The notes beneath the pieces are model-generated. The model was not told the origin of the DNA. It worked only from the letters and a program-made list of their open reading frames with translations, and searched no databases. This document shows positions 36,196-44,053 of a stretch of DNA of 64,000 nt, piece by piece; position 1 is the first letter of the stretch, and each line of letters starts with the position of its first letter. A program made the position numbers and the translations under genes. Source of the stretch: JARRQJ01 sp963761035 (lineage in GTDB: Bacteria > Pseudomonadota > Gammaproteobacteria > DRLM01); NCBI GenBank assembly GCA_963761035.1, contig CAVXFH010000002.1:186001-250000 (forward strand), in the 5' to 3' direction.

Positions 36196-36248
36196 AATCA
36201 AGACCTCCCTGCTTTACCGCGCGGACGCCACCTTCATATAAAAGCCTA

Positions 36249-36716
36249 TCAAATAAATAAATTAACATCCGACTCGCCAGCAAACTCGAAAAAGGTCGCC
36301 GCGCCGCCGTAATCGATACCCGCGATAAAATCATCGCGGCTAAAATCGAATAGATCGATGGTCATCTGGCAACCGATCATCTTGACTTCCGCCTCCAAAC
36401 ACAACTGCCGCAACTCTTCGATGCTGGCGACGCCCTTATCCCGAATCTTCTTCTTCATCATGGCGGTCATAAGCGCCTGCATACCGGGTAAGGCCTGTAA
36501 TATCGCCGGTACGGGAAACGGCATTGGCATCGCCGGATTTCCCAGTGAACTTACCTTCAGATCCAGGTTCTTACGCAGTAGCTGCAAACCGTAAAAGGTG
36601 AAAAATATTCGTGTTTCGTAACCCAATGCCGCGGCGGTGGAGGCCAAGATAAACGGCGGATAGGCCCAATCCAAAGTCCCTTTAGTAGCGATAATGGCTA
36701 ATTTTTTCGCGGACAT
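36249..36716 (-). CDS. DsrE2/DsrH-like sulfur-carrier family protein
   Basis: 155-residue DsrE/F-like fold protein of the DsrE2 type. Strand-helix start KLAIIATKGTLDWAYPPFILASTAAALG, a methionine/proline-rich middle (PAMPMPFPVPAILQALPGMQ) and the conserved cysteine block CLEAEVKMIGCQMTIDLF with Cys106 and Cys116. In sulfur oxidisers DsrE2 proteins occur with TusA and rhodanese and hold sulfane sulfur on the conserved cysteine; neither partner is in this window. ATG at 36716 is chosen over TTG at 36725 because GAGGG lies nine bases upstream. It precedes the RND operon by 109 bp on the same strand. Confidence 0.85.
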   Translation of the reverse strand: MSAKKLAIIATKGTLDWAYPPFILASTAAALGYETRIFFTFYGLQLLRKNLDLKVSSLGNPAMPMPFPVPAILQALPGMQALMTAMMKKKIRDKGVASIEELRQLCLEAEVKMIGCQMTIDLFDFSRDDFIAGIDYGGAATFFEFAGESDVNLFI

Positions 36717-36851
36717 CTTTATCAACCCTCGTCACGATCCAGTATTACGCGCTACGGTAGCCACTTGAGTTCAAGGCACTGCAGCGGCTAGTCATGAAAT
36801 TGGTGAAAACCCTTGTAAAGAAGTGAATGGAAATAGAATCGCCGATGAATT

Positions 36852-38426
36852 ATGGTTGTGAAAACAAAATTTGCAAAGCCTCTCTTGAACCTTGACCGAT
36901 ACAATGCAAGCGCGATATCCGCCAAGTGGCGGACGACACTGTTGCTTATTCTACTTGGAATGAACCCCTCCTCGCCCGCTTTTGCGACGGAGGCCCCTGC
37001 GCCTGGCAAAACAGTCCCCGACTTCCTCTCCCTGCCCGACTTCGGCGACCCTTCCGGCGCGTTGATATCGCCCATCGAAGAACAGCAACTCGGCGCTGAG
37101 TTTATGCGCTCCGTACGTCGCTCGGTCAAAGTCATAGACGACCCTGAAGTCGAGGAATATATCCAGAATCTCGGATATCGCTTGGTCGCCGGTGCCGACC
37201 CGCAACCGTATCGTTTTACCTATTTCGTCATACAGGAACCCGACATCAATGCATTCGCCGGCCCGGGCGGCTACATCGGAGTAAACAGTGGTTTGATACT
37301 TATGGCGCAATCCGAGAGCGAACTGGCAAGCGTGCTCGCTCATGAAACCGCTCACGTCACGCAACACCATCTCTTACGTACCTTCGCCAAGGAAAATCGC
37401 GCCAGCATACCGACTATGGCGGCACTTATCGCCGCCCTGATCCTCGGGGTTCACAGTCCGCAGGTCGCGGAGGCCGCCATCGCATCGACCCTTGCCGGCA
37501 GTGCGCAGATGCAAATCTCCTTCACGCGTGAAAATGAGTTGGAGGCCGACCGCGTCGGCATGCAAATCTTGGTGTCGGCGGGCTATGACCCGCGCAATAT
37601 GGCGGCATTCTTCGAAAGGTTGCAGCAAGCAACGCGTTTTTACGAAAGCGGCGTACCGAAACTACTCCTCGATCACCCGGTAACCGCGGAGCGTATCGCA
37701 TACAGCAGAAGCCGAGCCGAACAATATCCGCATATAACACCGCCCGATGATCTCCCCTTTCAACTCATCCGCGCCAAACTTCGGGTAATCACCACCGCCG
37801 ACGACAACCAATCCGTTCAATTTTTTGCGGACGCCCTCAAGCGGAAAACCTACGCTAACGAAGAAGCGGCCCATTACGGCTACGCCCTGGCACTGCTTAA
37901 CAAGGGGGAAATCGACGAAGCGCGAAAACAAGTAAAATGGCTGCTGAATAAATCACCGAATCGTATCGCCTACCTCGTCATCGAAGCACAAGTAGAATCG
38001 GCGGCCGGAAACGGAAAGACCGCCCTGAAAATTTATGACGATGCGCTCAAACTCTATCCGCGCAACTATCCTTTGACAGTTCTCGACAGTGCAGAGTTGC
38101 TCCATGAAGGCCAAGCAGCGGCGGCGCGCCAATTATTGCGGGAATACCTGCGCTATCGCGAACCTAAACCGCTGCTTTACAAACAACTGGCTCAGGCAGA
38201 AAACGATGCCGGCTTCCCCATCGAATCCCTGCAAGCCATGGCGGAATACGACTATCTGAATGGACAAACCCGCAGTGCCATCGAGCGCCTGAACCAAGCG
38301 CTGCGCTTAACCAAAAATGATGATTTTTACCACGCCTCGCGTATTGAGGCCCGTCTCAAGGAGCTCAAACGGCAGGCGGAGCTGGAAGGGAAAGAGGATA
38401 AAGATGATAAACAAAAATCGCAATAG
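36852..38426 (+). CDS. bepA: Periplasmic M48 metalloprotease with TPR domain, BepA-like
   Basis: Envelope quality-control protease acting on outer-membrane proteins and LptD assembly in E. coli. Signal-like hydrophobic segment near residues 28-46, M48 catalytic domain with HETAH (His164, Glu165, His168) and third zinc ligand in NELEADRVGM, then a TPR-rich C-terminal half from ~310 (EEAAHYGYALALLNKGEIDEA). Ends in a charged tail EDKDDKQKSQ. Length 524 aa (E. coli BepA 487). The signal peptide starts unusually far from the ATG, so a later start may be used. Divergent from the DsrE2 gene. Confidence 0.9.
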   Translation: MVVKTKFAKPLLNLDRYNASAISAKWRTTLLLILLGMNPSSPAFATEAPAPGKTVPDFLSLPDFGDPSGALISPIEEQQLGAEFMRSVRRSVKVIDDPEVEEYIQNLGYRLVAGADPQPYRFTYFVIQEPDINAFAGPGGYIGVNSGLILMAQSESELASVLAHETAHVTQHHLLRTFAKENRASIPTMAALIAALILGVHSPQVAEAAIASTLAGSAQMQISFTRENELEADRVGMQILVSAGYDPRNMAAFFERLQQATRFYESGVPKLLLDHPVTAERIAYSRSRAEQYPHITPPDDLPFQLIRAKLRVITTADDNQSVQFFADALKRKTYANEEAAHYGYALALLNKGEIDEARKQVKWLLNKSPNRIAYLVIEAQVESAAGNGKTALKIYDDALKLYPRNYPLTVLDSAELLHEGQAAAARQLLREYLRYREPKPLLYKQLAQAENDAGFPIESLQAMAEYDYLNGQTRSAIERLNQALRLTKNDDFYHASRIEARLKELKRQAELEGKEDKDDKQKSQ

Positions 38427-38499
38427 ACGGCGCGACGCCAAAATAGCGCAACACCATAAATCGCCTTATCGCTATAGTCCGACAACAAAGAAACAGGAA

Positions 38500-38967
38500 T
38501 CATTTCCCGGCCAACGCCGTCTCCACCTTAAGCCGGGCGCGAATGAAGGTGCTATGCGGAACGTGCAATAAATCGGCGACCTTGCGCACCAGGTATTCTT
38601 CGTGCTGGTCCTTGTTGAGATCGGCGAAGGCTACCCGCCACATCATCTCGATGACCTGCGCCTTTTGCTCCTGGGAAAACTCACGGTCCACCAATTGTGT
38701 AAACTGGGAAAGTGACACCGCGCCGTCGACCTCTTCCTCGGCTATGGCCACCAATTCATCGGTCTCCGCGCCGCTCAGTCCGAACAGGTCCTGCATTGCG
38801 CTCACCACCGCACGCCGCTCGGATTGCTCGACATGATAATCCGCGCGCGTAACCTCGATCAACAAGGCGGCGGTGGCGAGCCGCACGGCGTGCCCGCCGT
38901 CTTGTTGCCCCGCATGCACCCGAGATTGGATACGTTCGGCAAAGAACTGTTGGATGCGATGAATCAT
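38500..38967 (-). CDS. TerB-like helical protein
   Basis: 155 residues, nearly all helical, resembling the TerB/DUF-type tellurite-resistance fold: LATAALLIEVTRADYHVEQSERRAV with the acidic metal-site-like D..V...E pattern, repeated in MMWRVAFADLNKDQHEEYLVRKVADLLHV. Proteins of this type appear singly in many gammaproteobacteria with no tellurite operon, and their role is not established. No other ter genes are near. It is 35 bp downstream of the ankyrin protein gene on the same strand. Confidence 0.8.
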   Translation of the reverse strand: MIHRIQQFFAERIQSRVHAGQQDGGHAVRLATAALLIEVTRADYHVEQSERRAVVSAMQDLFGLSGAETDELVAIAEEEVDGAVSLSQFTQLVDREFSQEQKAQVIEMMWRVAFADLNKDQHEEYLVRKVADLLHVPHSTFIRARLKVETALAGK

Positions 38968-39002
38968 GGCGCTACCTGAATCAAATCTTTAGTTTGCATC
39001 GA

Positions 39003-40838
39003 TCACTGGCCGGCAGCCACGGTCGCATTGCGCAGCAGGCTGATCATATCCGCGTTATCGCCCTTGACGGCGATATCCAGGGCCTCCTGACCGCCGCGGT
39101 TACGCACAGACACATCCACGCCGGCATGCAACAAGAATTTCGCCACCGCTATATGACCACCCACCACCGCGAACATCAAAGGCGTCATGCCGGTGCCGTC
39201 GGACACATCCAGGGTTCCCGGCAGTCCGTCGTCTCCTTCCAGCGCATTAATGTCGGCATGACGGCCTACCAGTGCCCGCACCAAATCCATGTTGCCATCC
39301 TTGGCCGCCTGCATCAGCGGAGTTTGCCCCGCGGTGTTACTGATGTTGGGGTCGGCGCCGTGATCCAACAGCAGATTCACCACATCACCGTAGCCGCGCT
39401 CCACAGCCCAAAATAAGGCGGTCTTTCCCGCATAACCGCGCATATTGGGAGCAGCACCTTTCTCCAGCAGCACCTTGACCGCTTCGGTGTGTCCATCTTG
39501 GGCGGCCTTACTGAGTGGGGTATTACGCACATCCGCCTTGACGCCGATCACGGCGCCGGCGGTGAACGACGGCGCGCGCTGTTGTTCTTCATTAGGGTCG
39601 ATGCCCTTATCCAGCAGCATGGCCACGATCTTGGCATGCCCTTGCTCCGCCGCCACCGACAACGGGGTGTCGCCTTGCGGGTTGGCCAATTTCGGATTGG
39701 CGCCGTGCGCAAGCAAATAAGCGGCGATGTCCGCGAATCCCTTTTGCGCGGCAAGTATCAGCGCTGTATCGCCCAGCGAGGCCGCTTGCGCGATTGCCTG
39801 TTGCGAAAGCGGAATCCTTGCGCCGGTCCAAGTCCAGGCGCGATAACCGTTGGCGACGTGGTTGATGTCGGCGCCGCGTTCCACGACGGCACGCACCGCG
39901 TCCACGCTGCCGCCGAATACCGCCGCCAATAATGGCGTGACGCCGGCACGATTCGGGGCTTGCGGATCGGCCCCCGCATTCAAGGACTCGACGACTTGCC
40001 TGGCATCACCGTGACTGGCGGCTAGAAGCAAGGCATCGTTCAAATCGAGACCCTTATAAGTCAATACCTGTTTGGCGCCGCTCTGCCTCAAAAGGGCGGC
40101 GATATCCTGATTGCCGTAGTCTTGGGCAACGGCCAAGGCGGTGGCGCCCATGGTGCTGCGGATGTCGGTATTGGCGCCCTTGGCGAGTAAGGCCGCCGCG
40201 ATCCCCAGCCAATCCTGCACTGAGGGCGAGCTGAGCATCAGCCCGCGCTTCGCGGCGTACATCAGCGGGGTATAACCGCTGTCCGGCTCTTTCGGTGGAA
40301 GTAGATTCTTGATGTTGGGATCGGCGCCGGCATCGAGTAAAAGTTTCACCGTGCCGAGATGCGCATAACGCACCGCATCGAACAACGCTGTCTCGCCTTG
40401 CTGGTCTTTGGCATTGACGTTTGCCTTGGCGTCCAGCAACAGTTTCACCATCTGCTCATCGCCGCGCATCGCCGCCGCCATCAGGGCGGAACGCTGTTCA
40501 CGATTGACGACGTTGACGTCCGCACCGGCCGCCAGCAACATCCGCACGATGTCGAAATAACCGCCGCCCGATGCGGCGATCAAAGCGGTATCACCCAAAT
40601 AATCGGAAACCGTTACCGGAAAGTGGCGATCGAGATAGGATTTGACCACGTCGCCTTGCCCGAAACGCGCCGCCTTGATAAAGGTGGCAGCCGCCTCCGG
40701 ATCGATTGCTTGTGCGGAATTATCCTTGGTTGCTACTTGCGTTGCGGGCGGCGGGGCGGCACCCGCCGTGGACGAGGCGACGGACCAGCCTAAAGTCAAA
40801 CCCAGCACCAATCCCCAAAAATATCTATCGTTTGCCAT
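39003..40838 (-). CDS. Exported ankyrin-repeat protein
   Basis: 611 residues with a signal peptide (~1-28, ending TAGAAPP) followed by about 14 ankyrin repeats of ~33 residues, each with the G-TPL..A...G....V..LL..GAD.N pattern, for example TPLMQAAKDGNMDLVRALV. Export to the periplasm is predicted. Ankyrin repeats mediate protein binding; partners are unknown. It lies between dnaQ (135 bp) and the TerB-like gene on the same strand. The repeats are diverged at the DNA level, so no long direct DNA repeat stands out. Confidence 0.9.
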   Translation of the reverse strand: MANDRYFWGLVLGLTLGWSVASSTAGAAPPPATQVATKDNSAQAIDPEAAATFIKAARFGQGDVVKSYLDRHFPVTVSDYLGDTALIAASGGGYFDIVRMLLAAGADVNVVNREQRSALMAAAMRGDEQMVKLLLDAKANVNAKDQQGETALFDAVRYAHLGTVKLLLDAGADPNIKNLLPPKEPDSGYTPLMYAAKRGLMLSSPSVQDWLGIAAALLAKGANTDIRSTMGATALAVAQDYGNQDIAALLRQSGAKQVLTYKGLDLNDALLLAASHGDARQVVESLNAGADPQAPNRAGVTPLLAAVFGGSVDAVRAVVERGADINHVANGYRAWTWTGARIPLSQQAIAQAASLGDTALILAAQKGFADIAAYLLAHGANPKLANPQGDTPLSVAAEQGHAKIVAMLLDKGIDPNEEQQRAPSFTAGAVIGVKADVRNTPLSKAAQDGHTEAVKVLLEKGAAPNMRGYAGKTALFWAVERGYGDVVNLLLDHGADPNISNTAGQTPLMQAAKDGNMDLVRALVGRHADINALEGDDGLPGTLDVSDGTGMTPLMFAVVGGHIAVAKFLLHAGVDVSVRNRGGQEALDIAVKGDNADMISLLRNATVAAGQ

Positions 40839-40973
40839 CGCCGCCCCCTTCGTCGCCCCAGCTTATTTCGATGAGCTTATTATTGGTCATTCAGCGCCAG
40901 GCTATCCGTACCCTTTTCCAAGAATCCGACTCAACTATATCATCCCAAACTCCTCGATATCATCCCCAACTCC

Positions 40974-41708
40974 TCAAGGGCCGCCACCGACATCGCTCTT
41001 CCCGGGACATGTCCACAGGTAAATTCCGCCGTTTTGTTTCGCCATCATTCTAAGATAATCCTCGTGGCCCGCCGCCTCCTCGGCAGTAGCATGAATCACC
41101 CGCAGAGGCGAACGATTCGTGTCCAGGCGCTTGACCAAAGCTGCGGGCGCCATGCCCGCATCCCGTGATCCTTCCAAGGAGAGTGTGACTTGCCCTCCAG
41201 TCATGGCCAAATAAACATCCGCCAAGATTTCCGCGTCCAACAGCGCGCCGTGCAACTCGCGCTGAGAGTTGTCGATGTTATAGCGTTTACACAGGGCATC
41301 GAGGTTGTTGCGTTGCCCGGGGTTCAAGCGCCGCGCATGCTCCAGCGTGTCCAGCACCGTGCAATATTCCGGTAGCGGGCCATAGTCCCGCCCCAGCAAT
41401 TTCAATTCATGATTGATGAAACCCACGTCGAAAGGGGCGTTGTGAATGATCAGCTCCGCACCGCGGATAAACGTTAAGAATTCCTCGGCGATCTCGCCGA
41501 AGCGGGGCTTGTCCGCCAGGAACTCCGTGGTGATGCCGTGAATCTCCACCGCCGCGGCATCAATATCCCGATCCGGCCGCAGATATTGATGGAAATGATT
41601 GCCACTCAAACGGCGATTAATCAGCTCGACACAGCCGATCTCAATGATGCGATGACCTTGCGCCGGATCGAGGCCGGTAGTTTCGGTATCCAAAACAATC
41701 TGCCTCAT
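40974..41708 (-). CDS. dnaQ: DNA polymerase III epsilon subunit (proofreading exonuclease)
   Basis: 3'-5' proofreading exonuclease of the replicative polymerase. DEDDh motifs are all present: Exo I VLDTETTGLDP, Exo II IIHNAPFDVGFINHEL and Exo III HGALLDAEILADVYL. The C-terminal ~50 residues, which bind the alpha subunit in E. coli, are present but diverged. Length 244 aa (E. coli 243). It runs 28 bp downstream of rnhA on the same strand; in E. coli the two are divergent neighbours. Confidence 0.96.
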   Translation of the reverse strand: MRQIVLDTETTGLDPAQGHRIIEIGCVELINRRLSGNHFHQYLRPDRDIDAAAVEIHGITTEFLADKPRFGEIAEEFLTFIRGAELIIHNAPFDVGFINHELKLLGRDYGPLPEYCTVLDTLEHARRLNPGQRNNLDALCKRYNIDNSQRELHGALLDAEILADVYLAMTGGQVTLSLEGSRDAGMAPAALVKRLDTNRSPLRVIHATAEEAAGHEDYLRMMAKQNGGIYLWTCPGKSDVGGGP

Positions 41709-41735
41709 GAAGCTACTCCTCGGCTGATAACTAAA

Positions 41736-42176
41736 TTATTCTTGCAGTTCATCAATGGCCTGATTGGCGAGGGCGTCGGCGCGTTCATTCTCCACGTGGC
41801 CGGTATGTCCCCGTACCCAATGCCAGCTCACGGAATGCCTGGTCACCGCTTCATCCAAGCGCTGCCATAAGTCTATGTTCTTCACCGGCTTGCGGTCCGC
41901 GGTCTTCCACCCCCGTCGTTTCCAATCGGCCAGCCACTCGGTAATGCCGCGCTTTACATATTGGGAATCCGTAGTCAGCACCACCCTACTGGGGCGGTTC
42001 AACGTCTCCAGCGCGGCGATGGCCGCCATCAACTCCATGCGATTGTTGGTGGTGTGCCCTTCACCACCGTATAGAGTCTTTTCCTTGTCTTTATACCGCA
42101 ACACCACGCCCCAACCGCCCGGACCGGGATTGCCGCGACACGCCCCGTCGGTGAATATCTCCACCGGCTCAACCAT
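41736..42176 (-). CDS. rnhA: Ribonuclease HI
   Basis: Cleaves RNA in RNA-DNA hybrids, removing primers and R-loops. Catalytic residues match E. coli numbering exactly: Asp10 in EIFTDGACRGNPG, Glu48 in NNRMELMAAI, Asp70 in TTDSQYVK and the last aspartate in NERADALAN. Length 146 aa (E. coli 155). ATG at 42176 is chosen because GGAG lies eight bases upstream; an in-frame GTG at 42185 has no RBS. It overlaps the end of the methyltransferase gene by 8 bp. Confidence 0.96.
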   Translation of the reverse strand: MVEPVEIFTDGACRGNPGPGGWGVVLRYKDKEKTLYGGEGHTTNNRMELMAAIAALETLNRPSRVVLTTDSQYVKRGITEWLADWKRRGWKTADRKPVKNIDLWQRLDEAVTRHSVSWHWVRGHTGHVENERADALANQAIDELQE

Positions 42177-42963
42177 TGATCGCACTCCCGCTCGTGGGTT
42201 TCACTACATTCACCGCCAGACGGCGTTGCAGACGCCAGGGCCGCAACTTGATCGGCGTCAGGGTCGCCAAGCGCTTTTGTGCCACGACGATATTGACCCC
42301 GGACAACAACGGCCAGGCGCGTGCACCCGCCTTATCCAGAAAGCGCAGACGCCGCATCACCCCTTCATGGCGCAGCGGGGGGCGAAAAAACACCGGCAGC
42401 ACCTGCACCGTATCGAAACCCAGCAATCCCATCCAATCCTTCATCCGCGTGACGCTGAGAAAATGCCCGCACCACGGAAAGCGCCGACTGCGGCCGCGCC
42501 GGCGCAGCAAACGCCGCGCCCCCCAAAAACTCCAGGGATTGAAGGCCACGATCACCACGTGGCCCTCGGGGATCAGCATGCGATCCACCTCGCGCAGCAC
42601 CTCATGCGGGTCCTTGGCAAATTCCAGGGTGTGCTGCAACACCACTACATCCAGGCTGTCCGTCTGCACCGGCACCATCTCCGGCATCGCCCGAACAAAG
42701 GGATACTCCAGCCCCTGTGGCCTATCCACGTCCATCACCATGCGCATGCGAATGCGGCTTACGGCGAGAAGATTCCGAGGCGCCACCCAACCCAACTGCA
42801 GCAGGTAATACCCGAATAAATTTTGCAGCAGGCCATCGAGCGCGGCCTGCTCTTGCTCCAGCAAGGTGGTACCGAGCACATCGGCAAACCATTCCCGCAA
42901 CGCGGCGCGCTGACTGCAGCTCTCCATGACACCATCGGTCGAATTCAAGGGGGTCGAACACAT
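42169..42963 (-). CDS. SAM-dependent methyltransferase, YafS-like
   Basis: 264 residues matching the uncharacterised methyltransferase gene between gloB and rnhA in many gammaproteobacteria (yafS in E. coli). The methyltransferase-11 pattern is visible late: DSLDVVVLQHTLEFAKDPHEVLREVDRMLIPEGHVVIVAFNPWSFWG. The N-terminal motif I glycine loop is not obvious, as is usual in this family. The last third is very basic (RRLLRRRGRSRR; RLRFLDKAG). It overlaps rnhA by 8 bp and is divergent from gloB. Confidence 0.82.
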   Translation of the reverse strand: MCSTPLNSTDGVMESCSQRAALREWFADVLGTTLLEQEQAALDGLLQNLFGYYLLQLGWVAPRNLLAVSRIRMRMVMDVDRPQGLEYPFVRAMPEMVPVQTDSLDVVVLQHTLEFAKDPHEVLREVDRMLIPEGHVVIVAFNPWSFWGARRLLRRRGRSRRFPWCGHFLSVTRMKDWMGLLGFDTVQVLPVFFRPPLRHEGVMRRLRFLDKAGARAWPLLSGVNIVVAQKRLATLTPIKLRPWRLQRRLAVNVVKPTSGSAING

Positions 42964-43062
42964 AGCAAACGTCGTCCTCCGTTAGACGTACAGAATACCT
43001 GTCCAGCTTCACCGAGGCCACCCATGGTTGACCTCGCCGGCCGCGGCTGGCAGCATGCCCGC

Positions 43063-43848
43063 ATGGTAAAGGTACACGCCGTCCCCGCCTTTAGGGACAA
43101 TTACATCTGGGTGCTGAGCGGCGCGGAGGATGCCCAAGGTCGGCGCCCCGCGGCGATCGTTGATCCCGGCGACGCACTGCCAGTGCTACGAGCGGTCGAG
43201 CGCCTGGGCCTCACTCCCGTCGCCCTCCTCATCACCCATCACCATGGCGACCACATCGGCGGCGTCCAAGAACTACTCACACGGTTCTCCGTCCCGGTGT
43301 ACGGCCCGCAGAGGGAGGCCATCCCCGGCATGACCCGTCCCCTGCGAGAAGGGGCACGGGTAACAATACCCGGCCTGCCCCCCTTGGATGTCATTGACGT
43401 TCCCGGCCATACCGCCGGGCACATCGCCTATGTGGGGGCGAAACGCCTGTTCTGCGGCGATACTTTGTTCGCCGGCGGTTGCGGGCGCCTATTCGAAGGA
43501 ACCGCGGAACAACTCTACAAGTCATTGCAAAAGATAGCGTTGCTACCCGACGACACCTGGATTTATTGCGCCCACGAGTATACCCTCAGCAACCTGAATT
43601 TTGCCCTAGAAGTGGAACCTGAGAATAGCGCGCTGCAAAATCGCGCCGAGCAAGCACGACAGTTGCGCCAAGCGGGAAAGGCAACCGTACCCGCCGAACT
43701 GGGAATCGAAAAGCGCACTAATCCCTTTCTGCGCTGTCATTTCCCGACGATCATCGCCGGTGTCGCACGCCACACCGGCCGGACAACCGCGCCGGGGGCC
43801 GAAACGTTCGCTGCGTTGCGCCAGTGGAAGGATCAGTGGCACGGTTAA
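43063..43848 (+). CDS. gloB: Hydroxyacylglutathione hydrolase (glyoxalase II)
   Basis: Hydrolyses S-lactoylglutathione to lactate and glutathione, the second step of methylglyoxal detoxification. Metallo-beta-lactamase fold with the binuclear metal motif THHHGDHIGG, then GHTAGHIAY, FCGDTLFAGGCGRLFEG and YCAHEYTLSNLNFA; the C-terminal glutathione-binding helices follow and NPFLRC is present. Length 261 aa from the ATG at 43063 (MVKVHAVPAFRDNYIWVL), which fits the family; an in-frame ATG at 43024 has the better GAGG ribosome site and would add 13 residues, so the start is unsettled. mltD follows, as in E. coli's reciprocal neighbourhood. Confidence 0.95.
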   Translation: MVKVHAVPAFRDNYIWVLSGAEDAQGRRPAAIVDPGDALPVLRAVERLGLTPVALLITHHHGDHIGGVQELLTRFSVPVYGPQREAIPGMTRPLREGARVTIPGLPPLDVIDVPGHTAGHIAYVGAKRLFCGDTLFAGGCGRLFEGTAEQLYKSLQKIALLPDDTWIYCAHEYTLSNLNFALEVEPENSALQNRAEQARQLRQAGKATVPAELGIEKRTNPFLRCHFPTIIAGVARHTGRTTAPGAETFAALRQWKDQWHG

Positions 43849-44053
43849 ACGATTAACGAAAAGCGCCGATGATATGTAGGTAACGTCCGCGGAATCCAAA
43901 GCTTGGGTACGCAACGTCATCACCGGGATTCACTTCGGCGATCAAATCGGATAGTGGCGGAATGTGCGGTATTTCCCCCCAGCGCACATACTGCATTGCT
44001 ACTTTATAGGGACATACACCTTAATCGACACACAGTGGTCAGATAGGAATTTT

